The position numbers and the translations under genes are program-made. Shown here one piece after another: positions 39,001 to 47,150 of a DNA stretch of 64,000 nt. The notes beneath the pieces were generated by a model, which searched no databases, was not told the DNA's origin, and was given only the letters and a program-made list of their open reading frames with translations. Origin of the DNA: Agromyces mangrovi. GTDB taxonomy: Bacteria; Actinomycetota; Actinomycetes; Actinomycetales; Microbacteriaceae. The DNA is taken from the NCBI RefSeq assembly GCF_030296695.1, contig NZ_AP027737.1, positions 2,294,001-2,358,000 of the forward strand. The letters run 5' to 3'. The stretch's first letter is position 1, and every line of letters starts with the position of its first letter.

Positions 39001-41332
39001 GCTCGTGCCAGGTGAACCACTCGGGGACGGTGTCGTTCGCGACAGAGTGCTCCAGGAACTCCCGGTTCCACTCGTACAGAGCGCTGGCGTTGGTCGCGGC
39101 GATCTTCGCGCTGGGCATGATGCCCTTGATGAGCGCGTAGACCTCATCCCACTTCGCGAAGAACTCCGCCTTCTCAGCCGGCGTCCCGAACGGGTTGCCA
39201 CCCACACCCCACTGACCGTTGGACATCATGTTGCCCTCGGGTTCGTTGAACGGGATGAAGACGATGTTGTCCTGGTACTTCTCCTCGAGCTCGAGGACCT
39301 GCTGCACCTGCGTGGTGATCTTCGCCTTGTAGTCCGCCCAGCGCGCCGCCGGAGTCTCGCCCGTCACCTGGTACGGGAAGCCGCGATAGATGTCGGTCAT
39401 GTAGATGAAGGTCAGTCCATCTGACGAGTCGGCGAGCTGCTTAGCGACCTCGAGGGCGTCAGCGCCGGGGTGCTGCGGGCCATCCTGCGCCTTCGTGGAC
39501 ACGGTGCTCAGATTCATCCCGTCGATGACATTCGCCGACGGGACGCCGTCGCCGTAGATGCCGTAGAGCGTGCCCGATGCGCCACCGTGCAGGTTGCCGG
39601 TCGTCTCAGCGAGATCGACCACCATCCGCGACTCGACGACGGTGATGTTCGCCGTCACCTCAGCGCCGCCCACGTGACCACGCACCGTGAAGGTACCCGG
39701 CTGCGCGTACGCGGACGGGGCGACCGTCTCCCAGGCGATGGCCTGTGGACGGACGATGCCGTCGGAGAAGTCTGCGTTCACCGTCGGGGGCAGCACCGGC
39801 GCGGTGCCCGCGAGGGTCTGCAGGTCGAACGTGTTCTTGTGCACGTTGCCCATGGTCGGCGCGCCGCCCACGAGGGTGGCAACCTGCGCGTCCGTCATCG
39901 CGACGTCGTAGACCCGGAAGTCGTCGATCTGGCCGTTGAAGAACGGATGTGCGTTCTCCCAGAACGGCTTGCCGAGGAAGCCCGAGTTGGAGTTGCCGGC
40001 GGCGTACATCGTCGCGGCGAGGTTGATGTTCGCCGTGGTGGAGCCAACGTTTACGCCGTTGATGTAGAACGTAATGGCCTGACCGGTGATGGTGGTCGTC
40101 AGGTTCAACCAGCGGTTCTGCGGCAGGGGGCCCGCACCACTGACGCCGACTTCCGAGTTGTATCCGCCGGTGACAGGCTTGATGGAGGTCTTCACCGCGT
40201 TGTCTCCAGCGAATGCCGGGGTGAGGAACGCCGCTGCGCCGCCGTCACGGCCGATGCAGTAGAGCCACTCGAACTGCTGGTTGCCTTCCCACTTCACCCA
40301 CGTGGAGATGGTCGCGGTGTTCAGGTTCTGGAACAGTCCGTTCGGGATCTCGACGTAGGGAGCCGTCGTGTCACTCGGCTGTCCACCGCGGAGGTCGAGC
40401 GCGTCGGTGGACGAGTTGCGTCCCTCGACGATGCTCGATTCGCCGACGTTGACGATCTTGCCGTCCAGGCCGCGCGGCGAGAGGTCATCGACGGTCGCGC
40501 CGTCGACCGTGCCCTCGTCGAAGCTGTAGTGCAGCGCGAGGTTCGCGTCGAGCGATTCGACGCCCGCCATCTCCGCGATCTCCGCCTCGGAGAGTGCGCG
40601 GTCATAGACGCGGAACTCGTCGATGTCGCCGGAGAAGAACGGGTGCGAGTTCCAGAACGGCTTGCCGATGAAGCCTGAGTTCGCACCCTCGCTGAACGTT
40701 GCGGCGATGTCGATGTCGGCGGCGTCGGAACCGACCTTCACGCCGTTGACGTAGTAGCTGATGGTGTCACCGTCGAGCGTCGTGGTGACGAGGTTCCAGG
40801 AGTTGGCCGCAAGCTTGCCGTTGCCGGTGACGCCACGCTCTTCGTTGCCGTTGACGGGCTTTACAGCAGTGCGCTGAGCCTGTGCCCATTCGAACGACGG
40901 CGACATCATCACCGTCGCGTCGGCGTTCTTGCCCAGGTTGTACAGCCACTGCCAGTCGGCTCCGCCGTCCCACTTCGTCCATGCGGACACCGTGAGCGCG
41001 TCGACGCCGTCGAACAGCCCGGCCGGAACAGTGATGTAGGAGGACGTCTCGGAGCCCGCCGCGCCGCCGGTCAGGCTGATGGCCTGCGTGCCCGCGACTC
41101 GACCCTCAACGAGCTCGGAGCTCGCCGGGTTCGCCAACTGTCCATCCAGATCACTTGAGGAGAGGTCGTTGACGGTCGAACCCGCCACCTGCCCCGCCTC
41201 AAAGTCGTAGTGCAGGATGAGCCCGTCCGTGGGCGCCTCCTGCGCGATCGCAGGTGTGGCTGCGAGCGCCGCCACCATCACGCTGGCGAGGGCTACCCCG
41301 CACAGGCTTGTCGTCCTTCGTCGCAGAGACAC
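36038..41332 (-). CDS. Giant secreted multidomain glycoside hydrolase
   Basis: 1764 residues. Signal peptide (residues 1-31, cleavage after ATPAIA), two LamG-like jelly-roll domains (about 36-260 and 265-500), a Big_4-type domain, a clan GH-A-like catalytic domain (about 590-900) with acid/base motif FIPFNEPEGN and candidate nucleophile LPINLNEYANNY, three CBM6/35-like modules each opening YEAED/YEAEH/YEAEN, and three C-terminal Ig-like repeats of 107 residues. No LPXTG or membrane anchor. GTG 41332 has GAGAGG 11 nt upstream. Probably degrades an external polysaccharide whose products enter through the neighbouring importer; substrate unknown. Family assignment within GH-A is uncertain. Confidence 0.8.
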   Translation of the reverse strand: MSLRRRTTSLCGVALASVMVAALAATPAIAQEAPTDGLILHYDFEAGQVAGSTVNDLSSSDLDGQLANPASSELVEGRVAGTQAISLTGGAAGSETSSYITVPAGLFDGVDALTVSAWTKWDGGADWQWLYNLGKNADATVMMSPSFEWAQAQRTAVKPVNGNEERGVTGNGKLAANSWNLVTTTLDGDTISYYVNGVKVGSDAADIDIAATFSEGANSGFIGKPFWNSHPFFSGDIDEFRVYDRALSEAEIAEMAGVESLDANLALHYSFDEGTVDGATVDDLSPRGLDGKIVNVGESSIVEGRNSSTDALDLRGGQPSDTTAPYVEIPNGLFQNLNTATISTWVKWEGNQQFEWLYCIGRDGGAAAFLTPAFAGDNAVKTSIKPVTGGYNSEVGVSGAGPLPQNRWLNLTTTITGQAITFYINGVNVGSTTANINLAATMYAAGNSNSGFLGKPFWENAHPFFNGQIDDFRVYDVAMTDAQVATLVGGAPTMGNVHKNTFDLQTLAGTAPVLPPTVNADFSDGIVRPQAIAWETVAPSAYAQPGTFTVRGHVGGAEVTANITVVESRMVVDLAETTGNLHGGASGTLYGIYGDGVPSANVIDGMNLSTVSTKAQDGPQHPGADALEVAKQLADSSDGLTFIYMTDIYRGFPYQVTGETPAARWADYKAKITTQVQQVLELEEKYQDNIVFIPFNEPEGNMMSNGQWGVGGNPFGTPAEKAEFFAKWDEVYALIKGIMPSAKIAATNASALYEWNREFLEHSVANDTVPEWFTWHELDSPATIRTSVERYRGWEANAFEGTEYEGTELPINLNEYANNYHTGVPGEIVQWVSAIEDSKVDGNLAYWNIDGNISDTAVESNRGNGQWWLLNRYSNMTGKTVKITPPQPGVSYTLQGVATVDTEEKRAQLLFGGQNGATVVEFDGVNNDVFGNKVHALVREIPWTGQLGDSAEPDVIGEAIVDVNNGKVQFEFGTAGLPALDAGSAYEIVLTPGASAQVQTPVTRLWKAKYEAEDAAHMGGAYGVQGPEGGQTNTSGTYTSNRHAVRGFNTNADVKLNFAVDVPENGVYDLDVLANSLNTMESIQAQGPTNVFVTVDGGAEQEIYLSLGYKYIVWGQTSTTLQLTKGAHTISISTKSLNGTKSTVGEALIDRIDLSLRNPAATQAVYEAEHATVSGAAHAAYGVSAPSGSGGVSLKNGANTFWVYAPVEGERTFSVDVRGTGTAKVSVNGLDLFTDVASSLSAPVYLNGGINKVVITGTAGDLVVDRVRTSAGTGTLTSTVYEAENATLNGSAAVTSFSLASGGKAVTGIGGDPGNGNTLTFTNVQASEAGTYAVTIRYSNEEQSPASHYNPDPLARYADVSVNGAAPQRIWFPHSFHENNFWELTVPITLKAGANSLKFTSKELPNFDGETLASDVWPELLLRSKWAANIDRLSVTPYTASAPAADTTRPELTIDKPLGTHVTRPADVGVVKLTASDAGGLNRAAANLYDASNTTLLQALGSTPANTPIGSTTWTSEWALPTNLADGVYTIRASVTDVAGNSKTVTQKFTVDTTRPAVSIVAPAERRVTTPANVGAVKLQVSDANGLGRVAANLYNASNTTLLKALGSTPAATPIGANEWSGEWALPTNLNAGVYTIRVSATDAAGNSSTVTRQFTVDTVKPVVVVLKPTAGVEVKANKPGDVSLTALDAGGLQRIAVNLYNSSNTTLVKAVGSTPANSAIGSTAWVGKWALPTGLAKGTYVIRVSATDIAGNTQTVTQTLKVK
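36041..37000 (-). repeat. Three 321-bp repeats encoding Ig-like domains
   Basis: Each unit encodes DTTRP or DTVKP, then N-L-Y-(D/N)-(A/S)-S-N-T-T-L, A-L/V-G-S-T-P-A and a closing VTDVAGNS-type strand. Unit starts are 321 nt (107 residues) apart. They are probably spacer or cell-wall-associated domains. Confidence 0.8.
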
Positions 41333-41394
41333 GATGTCCAACCTCTCTGTGGTCCGTGTATCGGCCCAACGTCGGGCGAATGCTCCGAATCGTC

Positions 41395-41505
41395 GTCGAA
41401 CCGGTTCGACACACGGTAGCGGAAAGCTGGTAAGTCGTAAAGGGATTCCTTTTATTTCAAGGAGTGAACGGTTGCACGGCACGGGCGATGTTCAACCGGT
41501 TCGAC
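41395..41505. promoter_or_regulatory. Two LacI operators upstream of the giant hydrolase gene
   Basis: Perfect GTCGAACCGGTTCGAC at 41395-41410 and a 14/16 copy GTTCAACCGGTTCGAC at 41490-41505, 95 bp apart, a distance allowing repression loops. I see no gene in the rest of 41333-41729. Confidence 0.7.
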
Positions 41506-41729
41506 GATGAGCTGACGGGACTAGGTGCCCTACTCATCGGCCGCGTCAGATCCACAGCTCGTCTGGCGCCGGCCGCTCGGACAGCGGCTGACGTCGAGTC
41601 CCGCCGACCTGCACCGGCCCCGATTCGCGCGGACGCCAACCCCATTCGCGCGGCATGGCCCGCACGAGTGGGTCCCGCTCACGCGCATTGCTCGCAAGGG
41701 GATGCTTGCGGGCTGCTCTTTGGCGAGAC

Positions 41730-42155
41730 CTATAGTCGGAGGCCGTTGGTGCGGCGTGCGGTCCGCTGCCTATCGAATCCGAACCGCACCGGCGGTCCCA
41801 GGCGCTCTCGGACCTCCCCGACATCCGGTTCGAAATGGCGCAAGAGCGACACATATCCGAAGTGCTGGTTGTAGGTGAGCGCGTACCCCGCGGAGTCGTT
41901 GCGGACGACGCGGTCGGTGGGGCTCTTGGGGATCTCCTCGTAGACGTATCCGTTGACCAGCGCGGCGTCCCGCGTCTCGTCGCCGTAGTCCCACTGCGAC
42001 AGATGGCGGATTGCGGCCTCGGGTCCGTTCTTGTCGATCATGTCGAGCACGCCGTCGGCTTCCTCGCCCTGCATGAAGACGACGCTCATCCAGCGACGCT
42101 CGACGTTGACCTCAGGGTCATGAGGTGTGGCTGTTGCGGTGGTGCGATTGCTCAT
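41730..42155 (-). CDS. Conserved hypothetical actinobacterial protein
   Basis: 141 residues, no signal peptide or membrane helix. After a Thr/Ala-rich start come RRWMSVVFMQGEEADGVLDMI, in part, then LSQWDYGDETRDAALVNG and GYALTYNQHFGYVSLLRHFE. I recall similar small proteins in other actinobacteria but not a function. ATG 42155 is chosen for its AAGGGAG site; the frame continues to 42236. Last gene inside the proposed integrative element. Confidence 0.65.
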   Translation of the reverse strand: MSNRTTATATPHDPEVNVERRWMSVVFMQGEEADGVLDMIDKNGPEAAIRHLSQWDYGDETRDAALVNGYVYEEIPKSPTDRVVRNDSAGYALTYNQHFGYVSLLRHFEPDVGEVRERLGPPVRFGFDRQRTARRTNGLRL

Positions 42156-42284
42156 CGTGGGCTCCCTTCTCCACCTATGAGGTGCGCAGGGTCTACACGC
42201 GGCAAAGCCTGGGATTTCGTGTCGGCGTCTGGTCAATTACGCTTGCAATTGCGTGGCTCGCAGTCGACACCATTTCGGCGCGAG

Positions 42285-42365
42285 TGGCACGCAGATGGCA
42301 CGAGGATCGCGCCGACCTAGATTTCCTGCATGATTCCGCGGGTAGCGACAAGAACTGGGACTTCT
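42285..42365. other. Candidate attR with arm sites
   Basis: TGGCACG at 42285 and 42296 (11 bp apart), then the nrdF-like tail at 42347-42365 reading D-K-N-W-D-F-stop. An 80-codon frame covers this segment but looks non-coding. Arms lie on the element side of the core, as in attR of tyrosine-integrase elements. Confidence 0.5.
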
Positions 42366-42412
42366 AGTCCTCCACCAGACGTCCCGGGCGGGGTCCGGGC
42401 GCGCACAGAGAG

Positions 42413-42439
42413 GGGGCGGATGCGGCCGGCATCCGCCCC
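42413..42439 (+). terminator. Hairpin downstream of the right-end core
   Basis: GGGGCGGATGC and its complement around a 5-nt loop, then TTCG. It contains the chromosome-typical GGCATCC heptamer and lies 46 nt past the nrdF-like stop, so it may be the original nrdF terminator displaced by the insertion. Confidence 0.55.
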
Positions 42440-42499
42440 TTCGCGTGCGTGGTGTGCATCCCCGCAACATCGGTCGCACCTCCCGGCTATGGTGGCCGC

Positions 42500-43279
42500 G
42501 TGACCAGGTTCGCGCTCGCCGTGCCCCACTGGGGGCCGTTCGGAGACCCGCGTGAGGCGGCGCGGATCGCGGAGCGAGCGGAGTCGGCGGGCTGGGACGG
42601 GTACTTCACGTGGGGAGGGTTCGTCTCCGATGACGCTCCACCGAAGACGTACGACCCGTGGGTGATCCTCGCGGCCGTCGCCTCGGCGACATCGCGGATG
42701 CGGATCGGCACCTGCATCGCACCGCTCCCGGCGTTCCAGCCGCACGTCGTGGCGTCGATCGTCGCGAGCCTCGACGTGCTGTCCGGCGGCCGGATGACCC
42801 TCGGCGTCGGGATCGGGGACGTGGCGCGGAGCTTCGAGGTGTTCGGCCAGAGCGGCGATCGTCGCACCCGTGCGGCGCAACTCGATGAGGCGCTCGAGGT
42901 GATCGTCCGGCTCTGGAGCGGCGAGCGGGTCGTCCACCACGGCGAGCACTACGTCGTCGACGGGCTCACCCTCGCCGCCGTGCCGGTGCAACGACCGCGC
43001 GTGCCGATCTGGGTCGGCGGTGACAGCGCCCCGGCGAAACGACGGGCTGCGCGGTGGGACGGCTGGATCGGACCCGACGAGCACCCCGCCGATGCGACGG
43101 CGGCCGACCTGCGGGAGGTGCGCAGGGAGCTGTCGAGCTCGACGCACCCGGTGGAGCTCGTGTGGGCGGGCGAACTCGATGACGTCGGAACCGCCGACTG
43201 GGCGATGGTTCCGCTTGTGGGATCCCGCGACGCGTGCGAGGCCCTCGTCGAGGCGGGCCCGCGTCGCGGCGCATGGTGA
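42500..43279 (+). CDS. LLM-class flavin-dependent oxidoreductase
   Basis: Luciferase-like TIM-barrel protein, 259 residues, probably using F420 or FMN. Segments: FALAVPHWGPFGDP at strand 1, IGTCIAPLPAFQP near residue 75, LDVLSGGRMTLGVGIG near 95, and PIWVGGDS near 170. GTG 42500 is the only start that includes strand 1 without unrelated residues. Shorter than many LLM enzymes at the C-terminus. Substrate unknown. Confidence 0.85.
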   Translation: MTRFALAVPHWGPFGDPREAARIAERAESAGWDGYFTWGGFVSDDAPPKTYDPWVILAAVASATSRMRIGTCIAPLPAFQPHVVASIVASLDVLSGGRMTLGVGIGDVARSFEVFGQSGDRRTRAAQLDEALEVIVRLWSGERVVHHGEHYVVDGLTLAAVPVQRPRVPIWVGGDSAPAKRRAARWDGWIGPDEHPADATAADLREVRRELSSSTHPVELVWAGELDDVGTADWAMVPLVGSRDACEALVEAGPRRGAW

Positions 43280-43527
43280 TCAGTCGACGACGGCCGTCCA
43301 CTGGGATGCCCACTGCCTCGCATCGAGGTCGCGCGGCAGGCTGCCGGGTGCGATGCCCGCACGGTGCACGGCACGCTGCGCATCGCGGGCACTCGAGCGG
43401 GTCGCATGCTGGACCACCCGTGCGAGCGCACCGCGTCCGCTCAGCGAGCTCCCTGCTCCGCAGTCAGTGCCGGCAGACGTCGGTGCCGCGCTGCTTCGCG
43501 CTAGTGACGAGGAGCGGTACTGACACC

Positions 43528-43610
43528 GTGGCCCACTACCTCGACAGCTCCGCGCTCGTGAAGATGGTCATCAGGGAGGCGGGGAGTCGCCTCCCGCGCT
43601 ACGCCAGTTC
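43528..43610 (+). pseudogene. PIN-domain toxin N-terminal fragment
   Basis: GTG at 43528 starts AHYLDSSALVKMVIREAG, the first beta strand and acidic site of VapC-like toxins, and degenerates within 30 codons. The frame just upstream (ending ASDEERY at 43523) looks like an antitoxin end. The gap 43280-43633 holds no intact gene, only this decayed pair. Confidence 0.5.
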
Positions 43611-43633
43611 GCGGGGCTCGAACCGACGAATGC

Positions 43634-44662
43634 TCAGGCTCGAACCGTGGTTGTGGAGCTCCGCACACGAAGCTCCGGTTTCAACTCACGATGTCGAGGG
43701 GTCGTCCGTCCGCCTCGGATCCGCTCCAACAACAGCTCGATTGCAATGCTCCCCATGGTCTCGCCGAACTGGGTGACCGTCGAAAGCGAGACGAGCGGGT
43801 GACCGGCCACTCGAATATCGTCGTAGCCGATAACCGACACGTCGGCTGACGTGAGGCCGAGGTCGGCGACTGCGCGCAGCGCCTCGATAGCGAGGGTGTC
43901 ATTGCCCGCGAAGATCGCGGTCGTCTGCGGCCGAGCATGGAGGAGCTCGGTTGCAGCGACGTAGGCCGAGTCGCTCGTTGCGGCGCAGTAGGACACCGAA
44001 GGAGCGAGGCCGGCCTCGACAAGTAGGGTCTCGTACGTTTCGCGCCGGACCGTATGAGGCGGTCGTGCGTCGGGGCGCTCCGTTCGCATGCGCAGCGTGA
44101 GGTGCGCGATCTCTCGATGTCCCAGGCTGAGGAGGTGGTTGACCGCCAGGCGGGTTCCGGCCTCATCGTCGTTGGTAATGGTGTCGTAGTTCCGTGGGTT
44201 GTCGTGCCGTCCGAGCAGCACGACGGGCACGTCCCGCGCGAGCTCTTCGAGCCACTCCGGCGTCACCTCAGGTGAGATGGCGATGATTCCGTCGACCTGC
44301 CGGTCTGCCAAGTTCTCGAGAACCGGTGTTCCGCTCATCTCGCCAAGGCCTGGGGCGATCATCAGCTGGTACTTGGTGTTGGACAGCGCGATCGCAGCGC
44401 CGTTCATGATCTGGGTGAAGAACTCGCTGTCAAGGTTCGGGATCTCCATGCCGATGCTGAAGCTGGAGCCTCGCATGGCCTGCGCCGCGATGCGTGGGCG
44501 ATATCCCAGCTCCCGGATGGTCGACTCGACACGTTCGCGCATTTCGGGGCTCACGCCGTAGGCGTTCCGGATCACCTTTGATACCGCGCCCTTTGAAACG
44601 CCGGCGGCGCGTGCGACGTCGTCCATCGAGGGTCGTCTGCGCGGCGTCGTCTCGCTGTCCAC
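43634..44662 (-). CDS. LacI-family regulator of the GH3/GH78 locus
   Basis: 342 residues. N-terminal SMDDVARAAGVSKGAVSKVI helix-turn-helix (residues 12-31); effector domain with SIGMEIPNLDSEFF, IFAGNDTLAIEAL and VIGYDDIRVAGHP. Divergent from the binding-protein gene, whose promoter region contains two matching palindromes. GTG start with GAGAGG. Probably repressor, effector a glycoside-derived sugar. Confidence 0.92.
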   Translation of the reverse strand: MDSETTPRRRPSMDDVARAAGVSKGAVSKVIRNAYGVSPEMRERVESTIRELGYRPRIAAQAMRGSSFSIGMEIPNLDSEFFTQIMNGAAIALSNTKYQLMIAPGLGEMSGTPVLENLADRQVDGIIAISPEVTPEWLEELARDVPVVLLGRHDNPRNYDTITNDDEAGTRLAVNHLLSLGHREIAHLTLRMRTERPDARPPHTVRRETYETLLVEAGLAPSVSYCAATSDSAYVAATELLHARPQTTAIFAGNDTLAIEALRAVADLGLTSADVSVIGYDDIRVAGHPLVSLSTVTQFGETMGSIAIELLLERIRGGRTTPRHRELKPELRVRSSTTTVRA

Positions 44663-44731
44663 CTGTCACCTCTCCGTGTCGATCTGATGACAGCGTACCG
44701 CTCGAACGTGCATCGGTTTACATCCAACTTG

Positions 44732-44812
44732 TGTGTACCGGTTGACACTCTTGGGTCAACCCGCTATTTTTGGCGAAGCAGGCAGTCCGGTGATTGTGTA
44801 AACCGGTACACA
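44732..44812 (+). promoter_or_regulatory. Promoter with two LacI operators for the GH3/GH78 locus
   Basis: -35 TTGACA (44742-44747), 17 bp, -10 TATTTT (44765-44770). Operator 1 (TGTGTACCGGTTGACA, 44732-44747) overlaps the -35; operator 2 (TGTGTAAACCGGTACACA, 44795-44812) lies just downstream of the expected transcript start. A further half site CGGTTTACA is at about 44713. Confidence 0.8.
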
Positions 44813-44864
44813 AAGAGTCTGCGTCCATCGCGAAATCTCGCGGCCTTTACAAGGAGGTAATCGC

Positions 44865-46136
44865 ATGTCCCGCATCACCAAGAGGGCAACAGCAGCAATC
44901 GCAGTCGCCGCAGTGGCTGGGCTGGCACTCGCCGGCTGCTCCACCGACACATCGAGCGAGGGAGCGGACGGCGAAGTCGTTCTGACGATGTCCGGTTGGG
45001 CAGACGACGGCATCGCCGAAGCGCTCATCGCACAGTTCGAAGAGGACAACCCCGGTGTCACCATCGACTACACGGGACTCCCGTGGCCGAACATCCTCAC
45101 CCAGATCAACACCGAGCTCGTCTCGGGGACAGCGTCCGACATCGTTGTGGTGTTCCCCGGCAACGGCAACCCCATCACCGCGCAGACCCTAGCGAAGGGC
45201 AACTACCTCGCCGACCTGAGCGACTCGCCCTGGGTCTCCAACTACAACGAGGCGAACCAGGCCGTGATGGGGGCTGACGGCACGATCCTGATGGGCGCCA
45301 ACGCGTTCACCATCATCCCCGCCATCTACAACACCCAGGCGCTCGAGGCTGTCGGCGCAACTCCTCCCACCACGTGGAGCGAGGTGCTCGACCTCTGCAA
45401 GACCGCGACCGACAACGGGAAGGTCGCCTACGCGCTCGCCGCGGTCGCCGGTGGCAACTACCACACCGTCCCGTACGCGCTGACGGCCACTCTGCTCTAC
45501 GGCCCCGACCCTGACTTCGTGCCCGACCAGTACGCCGGGGACGCCACGTTCAGCGACTCCGACTGGAACGCGGCGCTCGACCAGTACACCGAGCTCATCG
45601 ACGCGGGATGCTTCACCGCTGACGCCACGGGAACGGCGCTGGACATCGCGCAGGGTCAGGTTGCGAAGGGTGACGCGCTCGGCATGATCACGGTCAGCCC
45701 GCAGATCAGCACGATTCAGGACATGGCACCGGACGGTGCGACCTTCGAGACCGCTGCGTTCCCGTCGACGGACGACCCTGCTGACACCTTCCTCCCGGTC
45801 GGACTCGGCGCAGGGTACGGCGTGAACGCGAAGTCCGAGAACCTCGACCTCGCCAAGAAGTTCGTGGACTTCTACCTCTCCGAGGCCGGCCTCAGGATTG
45901 CTGTCGACAACGGTTCGATCTACCCGAGCGGTCCCGTCGATGGATACACCCCGCCCGAGACGCTGGCTGGTGTGTCGGACCAGGTCCAGAGCGACAAGAC
46001 GGTCTCCTTCCCTGATCAGACCTGGCCCAACGCGGTCGTGAACGACGCGTACACCACCGGTCTGCAGACCTTCATCGGCGGCTCGACCACAGCTGCGACG
46101 CTCCTGCAGCAGATGGATGCCGCCTGGAACGGCTAG
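44865..46136 (+). CDS. Carbohydrate-binding lipoprotein of ABC transporter
   Basis: Extracellular solute-binding protein family 1, 423 residues. Lipobox LAGC (Cys about 26) after a typical signal peptide, then an acidic linker. Segments: VVLTMSGWADDGIAEALI, PTTWSEVLDLC and GLGAGYGVNAKSENLD, cited in part. AAGGAGGT ribosome site is near perfect. First gene of a five-gene operon; followed by a strong hairpin. Confidence 0.93.
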   Translation: MSRITKRATAAIAVAAVAGLALAGCSTDTSSEGADGEVVLTMSGWADDGIAEALIAQFEEDNPGVTIDYTGLPWPNILTQINTELVSGTASDIVVVFPGNGNPITAQTLAKGNYLADLSDSPWVSNYNEANQAVMGADGTILMGANAFTIIPAIYNTQALEAVGATPPTTWSEVLDLCKTATDNGKVAYALAAVAGGNYHTVPYALTATLLYGPDPDFVPDQYAGDATFSDSDWNAALDQYTELIDAGCFTADATGTALDIAQGQVAKGDALGMITVSPQISTIQDMAPDGATFETAAFPSTDDPADTFLPVGLGAGYGVNAKSENLDLAKKFVDFYLSEAGLRIAVDNGSIYPSGPVDGYTPPETLAGVSDQVQSDKTVSFPDQTWPNAVVNDAYTTGLQTFIGGSTTAATLLQQMDAAWNG

Positions 46137-46153
46137 CCCCACCACACAACTAG

Positions 46154-46199
46154 GGGTCGCGGTGCGATGCTTCGCAGCGAAGTCATTGCACCGCGACCC
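46154..46199 (+). other. Intercistronic hairpin after the binding-protein gene
   Basis: Stem of 16 pairs (GGGTCGCGGTGCGATG with its near complement) topped by a second small stem CTTCG-CAG-CGAAG. It lies 18 nt past the stop and 30 nt before the permease start, matching the position of the hairpin at 19638-19678 in the xylose-type operon. Confidence 0.65.
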
Positions 46200-46228
46200 T
46201 TCTCAACGAAGAGACATGAGGAACGACA

Positions 46229-47149
46229 ATGGCCATAGCAACAGCCGTCCGCCTGAATGAGGCGCCGAAGAAGCGCCGCCGCTACCGCGGATTCGCATCC
46301 AGCGTCTGGTGGTTCGTCCTCCCGGCTCTCGCCCTGTATGTCTTCGCGGTCGTCTACCCCAGCATCCGTGGCAGCCTGTTCGCCTTCACAGACTGGGACG
46401 GCGTCTCGCCGAACCCGAGCTGGGTGGGCCTGGACCAGTTCGCCCGAATCCTCACCGACCCGAATGCGGTCGTCGCGGTGCGCAACACGCTGCTCATCGC
46501 GTTCGCGGTCACCATCATCCAGAACGCCATCGGACTGTTGATCGCGCTAGCGGTCAACTCCCAGATCAAGTCTCGCAACGTCCTCCGCGTCATCATCTTC
46601 GCGCCGGTGGTCATCACGTCCATCGCCGTCGGCTTCCTCTGGCAGAACCTCTACTCACCGGGCGGCGGCATCAACCAGCTGCTCGAAGCCATCGGGCTGG
46701 GCGCGCTCCAGCAGAACTGGCTCGGAGACCCCGACCTCGCGATCTGGTCCATCATCTTCGTCGTCTTCTGGCAGTTCGTCGGCTACTCGATGGTGATCTT
46801 CCTCGCCGGACTGCAGGGCATCCCGGAGGAAGTCCTCGAGGCGGCTGCCATCGACGGAGCTGGCCCCGTCCGACGATTCTGGTCCGTCGTCCGCCCCCTC
46901 CTGGCGCCGGCCATCACCATCAACGTGATGCTCTCCCTCATCGGTGGGCTGAAGCTCTTCGACCAGGTCTTCGTGATGACCGCCGGCGGGCCTGGCGGCG
47001 CGACGAACACCATCTCGACGCTCATCTACTCGAATGCCTTCTCGCTGGGTCGGTTCGGCTACGCCTCCGCACTCGCTGTGGTGTTGTCGATCTTCGTCGC
47101 GGTGGCATCCATCATCCAGTACCGACTGCTCGCCCTCCAGGAGCGTTGA
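46229..47149 (+). CDS. Carbohydrate ABC transporter permease (MalF type)
   Basis: 306 residues. Basic N-terminus (KKRRRYRG), six membrane segments, EAA loop EAAAIDGAGPVRRFWSVVRP near residue 208. AGAGACATGAGGA region gives the ribosome site. Followed by the MalG-type gene one base after the stop. Confidence 0.93.
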   Translation: MAIATAVRLNEAPKKRRRYRGFASSVWWFVLPALALYVFAVVYPSIRGSLFAFTDWDGVSPNPSWVGLDQFARILTDPNAVVAVRNTLLIAFAVTIIQNAIGLLIALAVNSQIKSRNVLRVIIFAPVVITSIAVGFLWQNLYSPGGGINQLLEAIGLGALQQNWLGDPDLAIWSIIFVVFWQFVGYSMVIFLAGLQGIPEEVLEAAAIDGAGPVRRFWSVVRPLLAPAITINVMLSLIGGLKLFDQVFVMTAGGPGGATNTISTLIYSNAFSLGRFGYASALAVVLSIFVAVASIIQYRLLALQER

Positions 47150-47150
47150 C

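Noticed and set aside
42125..42367. 80-codon plus-strand frame ending in DKNWDF
   Set aside because: Overlaps the start of the conserved gene at 42155 on the other strand and lacks a ribosome site; the end is better explained as a displaced nrdF tail.
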